From CAZHFW01 sp964531675 (GTDB lineage: Bacteria > Planctomycetota > Phycisphaerae > Phycisphaerales > UBA1924): a stretch of 64,000 bases of DNA. This document shows positions 16,695 to 25,078 of the stretch, piece by piece (position 1 is the stretch's first letter; each line of letters begins with the position of its first letter). Below the pieces are notes generated by a model, which saw only the letters and a program-made list of their open reading frames with translations, made no database searches and had not been told where the DNA came from. The position numbers were made by a program, and so were the translations under genes. Location of the stretch: positions 71,427 to 135,426 of the forward strand of contig CAZHFW010000007.1 of the NCBI GenBank assembly GCA_964531675.1, in the 5' to 3' direction.

Positions 16695-17963
16695 TTAGTC
16701 CACCGCCCGCTTCCAGGTGGTGTCGTCGATGGTGTACGTGGGGGTGTCGGTGAACCCGCTGGCGGGGGTTGTCGCACATCCCGAGTCATCAACGCCGATG
16801 AACGCGCCCGAGATCGTCGCGCTTCCCGTCGCCAGCACCGGGCCCACGACGTTCAGTGTCCCCGACGACTGGATCGTCAGGTTCCCGAACACCGCAACCA
16901 TCCCGCGGATCTGCGAGGGGTAGAAATCGCTCACGTCGATGTCCGTCCCGCCCTGATACGCGACGCCCGAGGGGTTGAAGTTCGTCAGGAAGGTCGCCTC
17001 GGAGAGGTCCGTCGTCGAGAGCTGGACGTCCATCGCGCCGTCCACGATGAGCGCGGGCATGGACGCGGAGCTGGACTGGAGGAAGAGGCTTCCCGCCAGG
17101 GTCAGCGTGCCGACGTTCTTCACGACCAGCGTGCCGATGATCCGGCTGTCGCGCAGCGTCATGTGCGCTCCGCCGCAATCGATCACGTACACGCCCGATG
17201 AGTTGGTGCTGCCGTACGGGTTCCGTGATGCCGAGATCGCGGTCTTTTGCATCGTCCCCGAGGAGAGCGACGAGTAGCTGATGCTCGTCCCCAGCGCAGC
17301 GTACGTTGCCAGCACCGTCGCCTTCACGGGCATCGTCGGCGCTTCGGCTGCAGCGGTGTTTGTGCCGGTGTAGGTCGATCCGCTGATCGTGCCCGCCGCC
17401 TTCACGGAGGCCTCGATCCGCGCCGACGAAGCGGAAACGTTTCCCCCGCTCCAGATCGCGGCGGTCGTGCGCGCCTTGCCGCTCGAGAAGCTGATGTTCC
17501 CGCCGGTGGTCAGGCAGCCCGAGAGTGCCGCAAGCGGGGGCAGGGTGGGCACCACCTGCACCTCGATCATCTGCCGCGCGGCACCCGATGTGCCGATCCC
17601 GCGCATCAGAAAACGCTCGCTCTGGTCATCCGCGAGCGAGCTGTCCGCGGTGTCGCTGATCACCAGCGAGCTTCGTCCGCGTCCGATCGTGCGCGTGAAG
17701 ACCGTCCCGGCGTTGGTCCACGACGACCGCCAGGATGTGTTATTCCTGATCTCCGTCAGTCCGAGTTCGATCGCGCTCTGGGCGTAAAGGCCCGCCTTGA
17801 TCTTGTCCGCGTCGAGCTCCGAGCGGGCCAGGTCCTGCCTCACGATCGTGAGTCCGATCAGCCCGATCACCGTCACGATCATCGTGGACACCAGCACGAG
17901 CACGTACACCGTGCCGCGCCGGCAGCGGCGGTGGGGGCTCGAGCTTGTGTGGCCGCGTGTCAT
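16695..17963 (-). CDS. PilX/GspK-like minor pseudopilin
   Basis: 422 residues from the ATG at 17963; longer upstream frames run through the neighbouring gene. The N-terminus RRGTVYVLVLVSTMIV is prepilin-like: basic, a Gly at the cleavage point, then a hydrophobic helix. It lacks the Glu at position +5, as GspK and PilX tip proteins do. After the helix comes ADKIKAGLYAQSAIELGLTE. The long C-terminal part is Ser/Thr/Gly-rich and beta-repetitive (LTLAGSLFLQSSSA, LTIQSSGTLNVVGPV), resembling a small beta-helix. It is the last gene of the pilus block, 14 bases after the GspI-like gene. Confidence 0.75.
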   Translation of the reverse strand: MTRGHTSSSPHRRCRRGTVYVLVLVSTMIVTVIGLIGLTIVRQDLARSELDADKIKAGLYAQSAIELGLTEIRNNTSWRSSWTNAGTVFTRTIGRGRSSLVISDTADSSLADDQSERFLMRGIGTSGAARQMIEVQVVPTLPPLAALSGCLTTGGNISFSSGKARTTAAIWSGGNVSASSARIEASVKAAGTISGSTYTGTNTAAAEAPTMPVKATVLATYAALGTSISYSSLSSGTMQKTAISASRNPYGSTNSSGVYVIDCGGAHMTLRDSRIIGTLVVKNVGTLTLAGSLFLQSSSASMPALIVDGAMDVQLSTTDLSEATFLTNFNPSGVAYQGGTDIDVSDFYPSQIRGMVAVFGNLTIQSSGTLNVVGPVLATGSATISGAFIGVDDSGCATTPASGFTDTPTYTIDDTTWKRAVD

Positions 17964-17977
17964 CGGTATGGTCCCGT

Positions 17978-18484
17978 TCAAGGCCTGGCCAGGTCTCCGT
18001 CCTTGGTGCGAAGCGCGGTGAAGGTCATGGGAACACCCCCACGCGGCGTCACGGTGACCTCGATCCGCTTCACGCGCTGGTCGGTCACCGAATCGGTATC
18101 GGGTGAGGAGGGATTCGCGTAGCGCACGCGCACCGACCGGGTCCATCCGGAGAAGCCGCTGAGCGCGACGCCCGAGTCCGACACCGGCGGACTCTCACTC
18201 CACCCGTTGTAGTCGTCGACGTCATCGAACGCCGAGCGACGGTTGAGGCCGCTTTCCGCGGTCGTCGGTCCCAGGACGCCTGAGGTGTCCGCGCTGCCTT
18301 CGTAGCGGCGCGTGCGGATCTCGTTGAGAAGGTCCTGGGCCAGGGCCGCCGCCGCGGCCCGCTGCGCCAGTGTGCGCCGGCCTGAGGCGGTCGAGCCGAC
18401 GGTCTCCAGCGCGGCCACGAGAAGTCCCGCGACGATGAGCATCGCCACGGTCACTTCGATGATCGTGAAGCCGCGCCGGAGCAT
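17978..18484 (-). CDS. GspI/PilV-like minor pseudopilin
   Basis: 168 residues from the ATG at 18484. The type III signal is very short: MLRRG followed by FTIIEVTVAMLIVAGLL, with the cleavage Gly and Glu+5 both present. The remaining 140 residues form a small globular domain ending in TFTALRTKDGDLARP. Its ATG overlaps the TGA of the upstream GspJ-like gene by one base, so translation is coupled. This order (GspH, GspJ, GspI, GspK-like) gives the full set of minor pseudopilins that cap a type II secretion pseudopilus or type IV pilus. Confidence 0.82.
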   Translation of the reverse strand: MLRRGFTIIEVTVAMLIVAGLLVAALETVGSTASGRRTLAQRAAAAALAQDLLNEIRTRRYEGSADTSGVLGPTTAESGLNRRSAFDDVDDYNGWSESPPVSDSGVALSGFSGWTRSVRVRYANPSSPDTDSVTDQRVKRIEVTVTPRGGVPMTFTALRTKDGDLARP

Positions 18485-19566
18485 CAGCCGATCTCCGGTC
18501 TGCCCGACAGGGCGATCGACGTCCGAAGCTCCGCGGCGCTGTCGGAGTTCACCTTCAGCCTGACCTCGATGCGATCGACCCGGTTGTAGCTCGTGCTCGT
18601 CGTGGTCGGCCTGGTCACGCAGCCGTAGAGCCTGAACGGGAACGCGGATCCCCTTGTGAAGGTCCAGCTCAGACCCGAGTTGGTGGTCAGAACGTACGCG
18701 CCGTGCGGCGTCAGCACGCCGGTATCCGGGTACACCTTGGTGGAGGCGGTCAGGGATGACGTGGCCAGGAGGAACGCCAGCCCATCTCCCGCCGACATCG
18801 CGGGAAGCGAGGAGAGCGAGATCGTGCGCCAGGTCTGATTGTCCGCGCTCGTATTGGTCGCGCCGGTCGACCACAGGTTGGCCAGCACCGGACGGCGGTT
18901 GGTGTCCACCTTGCGGATGTTCAGGGTGGTCGTGCGTCCGCCCGTCTCCTTGTCCGCCTTGATCAGAATCCGGGTCGGGCGCCAGGATGTGGCGTCCGCG
19001 GGCAGTGCGGGCTGCACGTAGAGTCCGGGAGTGCTGAGCGACGTGACGTCGACGCCGCCGCCCGAGCCCGTGCTGGACGGGTTGTACTCCTCGAGCAGCT
19101 GTTCGGAGCCCTCGACGGCGGCGCCGGCAGACGTCCGCGCCGCGGCGAAGGTGTCCGCGGTGAACGCGACCGAGCGCACGTTCTGCACGATGTTCTCGGT
19201 GGTGGTCAAGTTGTACGTGCGGATGAGCGGCGCGCCTGCGGTGCCCGACCATGAGTAGGTCACGCTTTCGGCCACGCCGTCACCGGTGCGGTCCGCGAGC
19301 TGAACCGTGATCGATGTCGCGGAAACCGATGAGAGCCTGATGGCGTGCTGAAGGTCCTCGGTGAGCCTGGCGAGCCCCGAGGCCGCCACGCGGGCGGGAT
19401 CGGTGTCCTGATCTTCCTGAGGCAGCACGCGCGTGGTGAGCGTGATCACCGAGGCGATGGAGCCCAGGAGAATCGTGGCGATCGCGGACGCGACGAGCAG
19501 CTCAATTAAGCTGAAGGCTCGCGCCGCCCCCGCCGAGGCTGATGCCGATCGGCCCGATCTGGACAT
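18484..19566 (-). CDS. GspJ/PilW-like minor pseudopilin
   Basis: 360 residues from the ATG at 19566. The prepilin signal is a 17-residue Ser/Ala/Arg leader, then Ala and FSLIELLVASAIATILL with Glu+5. The large C-terminal domain carries QHAIRLSSVSATSITVQLAD and RVDRIEVRLKVNSD, as in PilW/GspJ. There is no in-frame start between 19566 and the signal helix, so the gene must overlap the end of the upstream GspH-like gene by 65 bases. Its stop overlaps the next start by one base. Confidence 0.8.
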   Translation of the reverse strand: MSRSGRSASASAGAARAFSLIELLVASAIATILLGSIASVITLTTRVLPQEDQDTDPARVAASGLARLTEDLQHAIRLSSVSATSITVQLADRTGDGVAESVTYSWSGTAGAPLIRTYNLTTTENIVQNVRSVAFTADTFAAARTSAGAAVEGSEQLLEEYNPSSTGSGGGVDVTSLSTPGLYVQPALPADATSWRPTRILIKADKETGGRTTTLNIRKVDTNRRPVLANLWSTGATNTSADNQTWRTISLSSLPAMSAGDGLAFLLATSSLTASTKVYPDTGVLTPHGAYVLTTNSGLSWTFTRGSAFPFRLYGCVTRPTTTSTSYNRVDRIEVRLKVNSDSAAELRTSIALSGRPEIG

Positions 19567-20137
19567 TGATTCCTCCCGAAGTGCCATCCGAAGTGCCGCC
19601 GGTTCCACCGGAGGTGCCTCCCGACGTGTCGGAACCCGAAGCGCCCGCGTCGGCCACGACGGACGTATCCGTGGTCGCGGAGGACAGGGCCGCGACGTCC
19701 GAAACCGCGACGCGTCCCTGCGCGTCGATCGTCACGGTGCAGAGCGAACTGCCGCTGGCGATCTGGAATGTCGCGATCGAGTCCGGCGCGCCGTAGCCAT
19801 CGAAGATCACACGATCATCACCGCCCAGGACCGAGCGGTGCATTCGTGCCTGCAGCGCCCCGCCGGAGAGGGCCAGGGACCGCACGGTGTTGCCGCCCGA
19901 GTCGACCTCGGAGACTGTGTTGCCGCTGACGACGATGCGCACGCTCCCGCTGGAGGCGCGTGCTCTGGCCTGCGCCTCGAGGATGAGGGAGGCGATCGCC
20001 TTGCCCGCGCCCGAAGCGCGGTAGTTGTTGAGCGCGGCGCCGTACCTGGGCAACGCGATGGCCGCCAGCCCCGCGACGATCGCGACGACCACCACGATCT
20101 CGATCAGGCTGAAGCCTTTGGATCCGCGTGCGGGCAT
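19502..20137 (-). CDS. GspH/FimT-like pseudopilin
   Basis: 211 residues. The prepilin signal is MPARGSKG then FSLIEIVVVVAIVAGLAAIA, with Glu+5. The GspH-like core (AGKAIASLILEAQARARASS, then SVRIVVSGNTVSEVDSGG) runs to about residue 150. An unusual tail of Gly/Ser/Thr repeats (TSGGTSGGTGGTSDGTSGG) follows, then a short hydrophobic glycine stretch. The tail is encoded partly inside the next gene. A GGAGGA site lies upstream of the ATG. 186 bases and a hairpin separate it from the major pseudopilin gene. Confidence 0.82.
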   Translation of the reverse strand: MPARGSKGFSLIEIVVVVAIVAGLAAIALPRYGAALNNYRASGAGKAIASLILEAQARARASSGSVRIVVSGNTVSEVDSGGNTVRSLALSGGALQARMHRSVLGGDDRVIFDGYGAPDSIATFQIASGSSLCTVTIDAQGRVAVSDVAALSSATTDTSVVADAGASGSDTSGGTSGGTGGTSDGTSGGINVQIGPIGISLGGGGASLQLN

Positions 20138-20151
20138 CGGTCCTCCTGAGC

Positions 20152-20184
20152 AAACACCGCCCGAGCCTTCCGGCCCGGGCGGTC
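20152..20184 (-). terminator. Partial terminator/attenuator after major pseudopilin gene
   Basis: A 12-base stem with one mismatch (20157-20168 with 20173-20184, loop TTCC) is followed on the minus strand by TGTTTGC. The T-run is weak, so read-through into the minor pseudopilin genes is likely. This would make the major subunit more abundant than the minor ones. Confidence 0.45.
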
Positions 20185-20323
20185 AAAGTTCGATCAGCAC
20201 TCGTCGGGCCGGCGTGTCTTAGCCATCCGGCATCGCCTGCGACTCGCTGACGCTGCCGCCGCCGGATTGGACACCTTCAACAGACTGCATCCCGGAGCCG
20301 CCCAGGTCGTGGGCGGGGTCCCC

Positions 20324-20797
20324 TCAATAGTCGAGGTACTTGATGTTGCGTGCATCGACCTCAGCGCTGGTGGTGTTGGTCGTGATCTTGCCGGTGGTCT
20401 CGTCATAGAGCCAGCCGACCGTGGGGCCGTCCGTCGCGGCGATCCCGGTCTTGCCCTTCTTGGCGCCGACCGGCAGCGGGGGAATCGAGCGGACGTAGGG
20501 CCCGTAGATGTACGCGCCGGACTTGCTCGCGTTGGTCGCGCCGGTGTCGTCGGAGTGCTCGGTGAGCTGGCTGACGATGTTCGTCGCCGACGGGAACGTG
20601 CCGTGTTCAGCCTGGTAGAGCTCGATGGCCTTGCGGAGCACCGCGAGGTTGGCCGAGACCGCCGAGTCTGCAGCACCCGCCGAGCCACGGCTCAGACGCG
20701 GGATGGCGATCGCCGCGATGATCCCGATGATCACCACAACGATCACGAGTTCAATCATGCTGAACGCACGGGAACGACGCAGCGCAAATGCGGACAT
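20324..20797 (-). CDS. Major pseudopilin, GspG/PilA-like
   Basis: 157 residues from the ATG at 20797, which follows AGGAGG. The leader MSAFALRRSRA precedes FSMIELVIVVVIIGIIAAIA, a classic type IV pilin helix with Glu+5. The body (LAVLRKAIELYQAEHGTFPS and a C-terminal TVGWLYDETTGKI) matches GspG-type pseudopilins, which bind calcium in their C-terminal loop; this is family knowledge, not visible here. It has the strongest Shine-Dalgarno site of the pilus block and its own hairpin downstream, as expected for the most abundant subunit. Confidence 0.85.
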   Translation of the reverse strand: MSAFALRRSRAFSMIELVIVVVIIGIIAAIAIPRLSRGSAGAADSAVSANLAVLRKAIELYQAEHGTFPSATNIVSQLTEHSDDTGATNASKSGAYIYGPYVRSIPPLPVGAKKGKTGIAATDGPTVGWLYDETTGKITTNTTSAEVDARNIKYLDY

Positions 20798-20925
20798 GCC
20801 GGATCCTCCTGAGTGCGCGGACCAAGCCGCCCACACCCAAAGTCATCGTCCCGGGCCCGCGTGAACTTGAGACCATGCGTCCCGGCCCGAGGAAACTCCA
20901 GGCTTCCCACATCTTTTCGGGGGCA

Positions 20926-21534
20926 TTATCGGGACGGCCGCGTCCTGGTCTGGATCCGGCTGTCAGCGCTCTGCTCGGTCTTGATCCCGAGGGTCGCCGT
21001 CGCGCCGGTGTCCACCAGCCGGACCTTCACGCTCTCGGCGGTGACTTCCACCAGCTCGAACGCACCATGCTCGCTCCGTCGGGCCTTGCCGTCCCGCACG
21101 TCAAAGCGGTCCCCGCGGCTCAGCAGGAGCTTGTTGATCACCGCCGACTGCACGCCCCCCGACGCGGAGCCTGCGATCGAGGAGAGGCTGAGCTGGTCTG
21201 CAAACGCCAGCGACACGTCCTCGGACCTGGCCTGTTCAGGCTCGGGCTCCGACGAGGCCGCGGGCTTGGGGAGCCACGCTGCGGGGATCATGAACACGTC
21301 GCCCGCCGCCGCTTCCGCGCTCAGGCTGGCCGCCTGCTCACGGAGCTTCTCGGGGAAGCTCGGCGCAGGCGAAGCCGCCGCGGGCGTCGAGGTTGCGTCC
21401 GACTTCACGAGCAGGTCCGCTGCGGACGCCGACGCGGGTCCCTCGTCCAGGACGAAGAACCGGTCGGCCGCCAGAGCGCCGAGCCCGAGGGTGAGGACGG
21501 AGAGATAGACCTTACGTTCCTTCGAGAGTGCCAC
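20926..21534 (-). CDS. PilP/GspC-like assembly protein (probable)
   Basis: 202 residues. One N-terminal membrane helix (VYLSVLTLGLGALAADRFFV) precedes a long Ala/Ser/Pro/Glu linker and a small C-terminal domain (about 130-202) with INKLLLSRGDRFDVRDG and GAFELVEVTAESVKVRLVD. The anchor-linker-domain layout and the place right after PilO fit PilP or GspC, which join the inner-membrane platform to the secretin. Sequence similarity is too weak for a firm call. It starts 16 bases after pilO ends. Confidence 0.55.
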   Translation of the reverse strand: MALSKERKVYLSVLTLGLGALAADRFFVLDEGPASASAADLLVKSDATSTPAAASPAPSFPEKLREQAASLSAEAAAGDVFMIPAAWLPKPAASSEPEPEQARSEDVSLAFADQLSLSSIAGSASGGVQSAVINKLLLSRGDRFDVRDGKARRSEHGAFELVEVTAESVKVRLVDTGATATLGIKTEQSADSRIQTRTRPSR

Positions 21535-21550
21535 GCCTCAACCAGAAGAT

Positions 21551-22171
21551 TCACTTCCCAGGCGTGCCAGCCGGAGCAGCCCCGGACTTGGCGCCGGCCC
21601 CGGTGGGCTCGGCGTACCACTCAAGGTTTAACGTCAGCCTGGTCCGCGAACCGGGAGTGCCCGCGTTCTCGGAGCCGGTCTCCTCCGCTTCCCGGTCCGC
21701 ATCGATCGCGAACTTGATGGTCGCGATCTCCGGACGGCCATGCTCCATCTCCGTGAGGAACGAGAGCACGTCCGGGAAAGAGCCCGTGGCGCTGATCTTC
21801 AGCGGAGCCATCGCGAGCACCGCGCCCTGAACCGCATCACCCGACGAAATCTGATTGATCTCGACATGGTGGGCCTTGGCCATGTTCGCCAGCTCGTCCA
21901 GCACCGCGTTGACTTCCATGATGGAGCGCAGCCTGACCGGGCTGGCGTCGATCTTCTTGCGAAGCCCCGCCGCGCTGGCCTCGAGCTCGGCCGCTTTGCG
22001 TCCCAGGTCGTCCACCTGCTTGGTGCGCGACTGATACTGCTGGTAGTTCTCCGTGGCGCGAGCCCTTGAGCCCAGCGCCGGACGGACCGCCGCTGCGTAC
22101 ACCAGCGCCGTCAGCGCCGCACACGCCGCCAGCGCCGCCGCGTCCACCCTGATCGAGCCGCGACGATTCAT
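21551..22171 (-). CDS. pilO: PilO-like inner-membrane assembly protein
   Basis: 206 residues. One N-terminal membrane helix (VDAAALAACAALTALVYAAA) is followed by a coiled-coil region (about 40-90, YQQYQSRTKQVDDLGRKAAE) and a ferredoxin-like domain (PLKISATGSFPDVLSFLTEM). This is the bitopic PilO/GspM pattern; PilO pairs with PilN in the periplasm. Its ATG overlaps the pilN stop by 4 bases. The C-terminus is Ala/Gly-rich and probably disordered. Confidence 0.8.
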   Translation of the reverse strand: MNRRGSIRVDAAALAACAALTALVYAAAVRPALGSRARATENYQQYQSRTKQVDDLGRKAAELEASAAGLRKKIDASPVRLRSIMEVNAVLDELANMAKAHHVEINQISSGDAVQGAVLAMAPLKISATGSFPDVLSFLTEMEHGRPEIATIKFAIDADREAEETGSENAGTPGSRTRLTLNLEWYAEPTGAGAKSGAAPAGTPGK

Positions 22172-22803
22172 GCCCCACCCCCCTTGGCCGGAGTCTGCTC
22201 GACCCGGCAGCGAACCTTGAACTGCGTCAGCGCCGCGCCCTTGATGTCGCGCTTGCCCGATTCGATGACCGTGACCTTGTCGAAGAGCTTGAGGTTCTCA
22301 AGCCTGAGCACGAAGGACGTCACATCGGGCTGGTCCTTGGCCAGACCAGAAATATCGATCTGGTACACGCCGATGGGCTGGGCGGCGGGCTTGGCGTCCG
22401 CGCCCACCCTCGCCCGGCCGGCGTCCTTGGGCTGGATGGTCTGCCGCTCCATCGCGATCGAGTCAAGCACCAGCTCGCCACCAAGCTGTGCCGCGACCAC
22501 GCGCACGAGCGAACTCATGTCCGGATGGCTCTGGACGCGCTGGAGCCTCTCCAGGCGCTTGCCCAAGCCCGTGATCTCCGAGCCCAGGGTCTCGACGCGT
22601 GCGGAGCGATCCTTGAGCTCGCGTTCCTGCCGCTCGTACAGATCCGTTGCGACCGCCGCTTGCGGGCCCGAGAGTGCAAAGCACGCGCCGCCGATGACCA
22701 GCAGCATCGCGTACGCCGCCCCGCCCGACATCCACGCCCGGCTGCGTCGCCTCCGCGCCAGCGTTGAACGACGGCTCTTGGGAAGGAGGTTCACGTCGAT
22801 CAT
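22168..22803 (-). CDS. pilN: PilN-like inner-membrane assembly protein
   Basis: 211 residues. It opens with MIDVNLLPKSRR, the conserved INLLP segment by which PilN docks onto PilM. A basic stretch, one membrane helix (YAMLLVIGGACFALSG), a coiled coil (about 55-95) and a ferredoxin-like periplasmic domain with QIDISGLAKDQPDVTSFVLR follow. The gene overlaps pilM upstream and pilO downstream by 4 bases each (ATGA type), which implies translational coupling and fixed stoichiometry. Confidence 0.87.
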   Translation of the reverse strand: MIDVNLLPKSRRSTLARRRRSRAWMSGGAAYAMLLVIGGACFALSGPQAAVATDLYERQERELKDRSARVETLGSEITGLGKRLERLQRVQSHPDMSSLVRVVAAQLGGELVLDSIAMERQTIQPKDAGRARVGADAKPAAQPIGVYQIDISGLAKDQPDVTSFVLRLENLKLFDKVTVIESGKRDIKGAALTQFKVRCRVEQTPAKGGGA

Positions 22804-23852
22804 GCCGCCTCCTTCACCACAACGCCGCCACGAGCCAGGCCAATCGCCAGCGCCAGCTGCGAAGGCAGACCACCGGCGTTGTTCGGTGCGACGCCCAGCT
22901 CCGCCCAGCCGAGCACCCTTCCTGGCAGGCCCGAAAGTTCCGTCAGCCGCTCCACCATCCCCGGGATGGATGCGCCGCCGCCGATGACGACCGCCTCGGC
23001 CACGACCAGATCCGGATACCGATGCGCGACGTACGCGAGCGACGTCTGCAGCTCGCGCACCACCAGGTCGGCGTGCGCCCGCACCATCGAGGCGATCTCG
23101 GGCGCACCCGGCGCGTGCTCATCGCCGGTGCATCCATAGAGCTCAATGATGCGCGAGACGTCATCGTTCTCCAGTTCGAACGCGTCCGCGACCTGCGCAA
23201 AGAGCACGCCAAGCCCCGCATCCGGGACGCGACGGTCGAAGATGGGCGTCCGCCCGACCAGGACCGTCGCGTTGGTCGCAGAGGCGCCGATGTCAAGCAC
23301 CAGCGACGCGCCCCCCACGGCACCGCCGCCGAACGCCCGGGTCAGCGCCGATGCGGTGGCGTCCACACGCACGCACGTCAAACCCGCGTGATCAAGCGGC
23401 GCCAGCATCGCTTCGGTCTCGGGCCTCCTGCAACCCACCACCATCGAAGGCGGCGCCTCATTCGGCTTCTGCCTCGGACCCGGAGGCAGCGTCCACATCC
23501 CCACGTCCAAGAGCGTCGCGTCGAGCTTGTGAATCCGCGCCAGCTCCGCCCGGGCGATGTCAACCACCGGCGCGCCGGAACTGGCTGGCGGCAGGTCCAT
23601 CACCGTCGCCAGCAGCTTGGTCGGATGCACCGTGAGCGCAACGTCCGAGCCAACAAACCCGAGCCTCGGGAGCGACGATGCGATCAGCATCGCCTCCTGT
23701 TCCGAAAGCGCCGCGCCCGCACCCTCGGGCCTGGGAATCCGCGCCGCAGCGGTGATCCGCCCGCCGGAGCTGTCGACCTGCGCAAGCTTGATCACCCGCG
23801 TCCCGACATCCAGGCCGATCGGACGGAGCTCCGTGTTCCATGGAAGCTTCAA
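22800..23852 (-). CDS. pilM: PilM-like actin-fold ATPase
   Basis: 350 residues. Cytoplasmic FtsA-like protein of the pilus platform. The actin-fold phosphate motifs are visible: IGLDVGTRVIKLAQVD near the N-terminus, SLVLDIGASATNATVL in the middle and VVIGGGASIPGMVERL near the end. It binds the N-terminus of PilN and links the membrane complex to the PilB motor. It overlaps pilC (upstream) and pilN (downstream) by 4 bases each. Confidence 0.9.
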   Translation of the reverse strand: MKLPWNTELRPIGLDVGTRVIKLAQVDSSGGRITAAARIPRPEGAGAALSEQEAMLIASSLPRLGFVGSDVALTVHPTKLLATVMDLPPASSGAPVVDIARAELARIHKLDATLLDVGMWTLPPGPRQKPNEAPPSMVVGCRRPETEAMLAPLDHAGLTCVRVDATASALTRAFGGGAVGGASLVLDIGASATNATVLVGRTPIFDRRVPDAGLGVLFAQVADAFELENDDVSRIIELYGCTGDEHAPGAPEIASMVRAHADLVVRELQTSLAYVAHRYPDLVVAEAVVIGGGASIPGMVERLTELSGLPGRVLGWAELGVAPNNAGGLPSQLALAIGLARGGVVVKEAA

Positions 23853-25078
23853 TGGGCACCCCCTGTCCCGGCGGACGCCAGATCAAACAGCGGCAGGAAC
23901 ATGCTGATCGCGACGGTGCCCACGACCAGGCCGAGCATCAGCAGGATGACCGGCTCCAGGATCGACGTGAGCGACTTCACCGCGATGTCGTTGTCCTCAT
24001 CCATGAACTGCGCCAAGCTCAACAGCACCGGGGCCAGCCTCCCGCTCCGCTCGCCCGAGCGCAGCGCCTCGGAGACGCTCATCGGGATCAGCGCCGGGTC
24101 CGCCAGCACATCCGACACATTGCTCCCGCGCACCACCGCCTCCTCAGCTCTTTGCATCAGGGCGGCGTAGCGCTGGTTGTTCAGCGTGCCGCGCGTGAGG
24201 CTCAGAGCGTCGAGCAGCGGGACGCGCCCCTCAAGGAGCACGCCCAGCACCCGCACCATCCGGGCGCACACCAGCCCGCGCACCAGCCCGCCGATCTTCG
24301 GGATGCGGACGATGTTGGCGTCGAACCAGGCCTTGCCCGCCTCACTCCGCGCCGCATACCACAACGCTGTCCCGATCCCGATCAGCGCCGGCACGTACCA
24401 CATCCACTGGGTCCGGAGCTGATCGCTCAGGTCCATCAGAACCTTGGTGGTGGGGGGCAGAGGCGTGTCCAGGTTCGCAAAGAGGCCCTTGAACCGAGGC
24501 ATCACGAACGCGATCATCGTGATCGAGACCGTGATCGCGACGCAGATCAAAAGGCACGGATACACCATGGCGCCGAGCATCGCCGAGCGAACCTTGAGCT
24601 GCTGTCGAGCCAGGTCCGCAAGATTGCCGAGCATCATCTCGAGCTTGCCGCCGCTCTCGCCCGCGAGAACCAGACTCCGGCAGATCGGATCAAAGGCCTC
24701 CGGGTGGGCCGCCAACGCCTCGGCAAAGCCCGCGCCTTCCTCAACGCGGCGACGGACATCCGCGAGCACCGCGCGCCAGCGTTCATCGTTGGACTGACGC
24801 TCAGAAGCCTCGATCGCCTGCACCAGAGGCGTGCCCGTCGACACCAGGATCGAGAGCTGCCTCGTGAAGAGCGCCAGATTGCGCAGGCGCATCCCCGTCG
24901 GAAGCCTCCTGACGCCAGCGTCGTTCCCACGCACCGCCGCCCCGGGCCCTTCACGCACATCGGAGACAAAGAGCCCGCGCGAGCGCAGCATCTCCGTCGC
25001 CGACGACATGTCCGACGCTTCCACCGTCCCCGTCACGGGCTTGCCCGAGCGGTCAAAGGCTGTGTACGCGAACTTCAT
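23849..25078 (-). CDS. pilC: Type IV pilus/T2SS platform protein PilC/GspF
   Basis: 409 residues, polytopic inner-membrane protein. It begins with the typical KFAYTAFDRSGKPVTGTVEA segment and has two related GspF domains (about 70-195 and 275-400), each with LxxxTRQLSxLxxxGxPL-type helices: LALFTRQLSILVSTGTPLVQ, then MVRVLGVLLEGRVPLLDALS. About three membrane segments are visible (MVYPCLLICVAITVSITMIA, WYVPALIGIGTALW, LMLGLVVGTVAISMFLPLF). It couples PilB ATPase motion to subunit insertion and overlaps the pilB gene by 4 bases. Confidence 0.92.
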   Translation of the reverse strand: MKFAYTAFDRSGKPVTGTVEASDMSSATEMLRSRGLFVSDVREGPGAAVRGNDAGVRRLPTGMRLRNLALFTRQLSILVSTGTPLVQAIEASERQSNDERWRAVLADVRRRVEEGAGFAEALAAHPEAFDPICRSLVLAGESGGKLEMMLGNLADLARQQLKVRSAMLGAMVYPCLLICVAITVSITMIAFVMPRFKGLFANLDTPLPPTTKVLMDLSDQLRTQWMWYVPALIGIGTALWYAARSEAGKAWFDANIVRIPKIGGLVRGLVCARMVRVLGVLLEGRVPLLDALSLTRGTLNNQRYAALMQRAEEAVVRGSNVSDVLADPALIPMSVSEALRSGERSGRLAPVLLSLAQFMDEDNDIAVKSLTSILEPVILLMLGLVVGTVAISMFLPLFDLASAGTGGAH

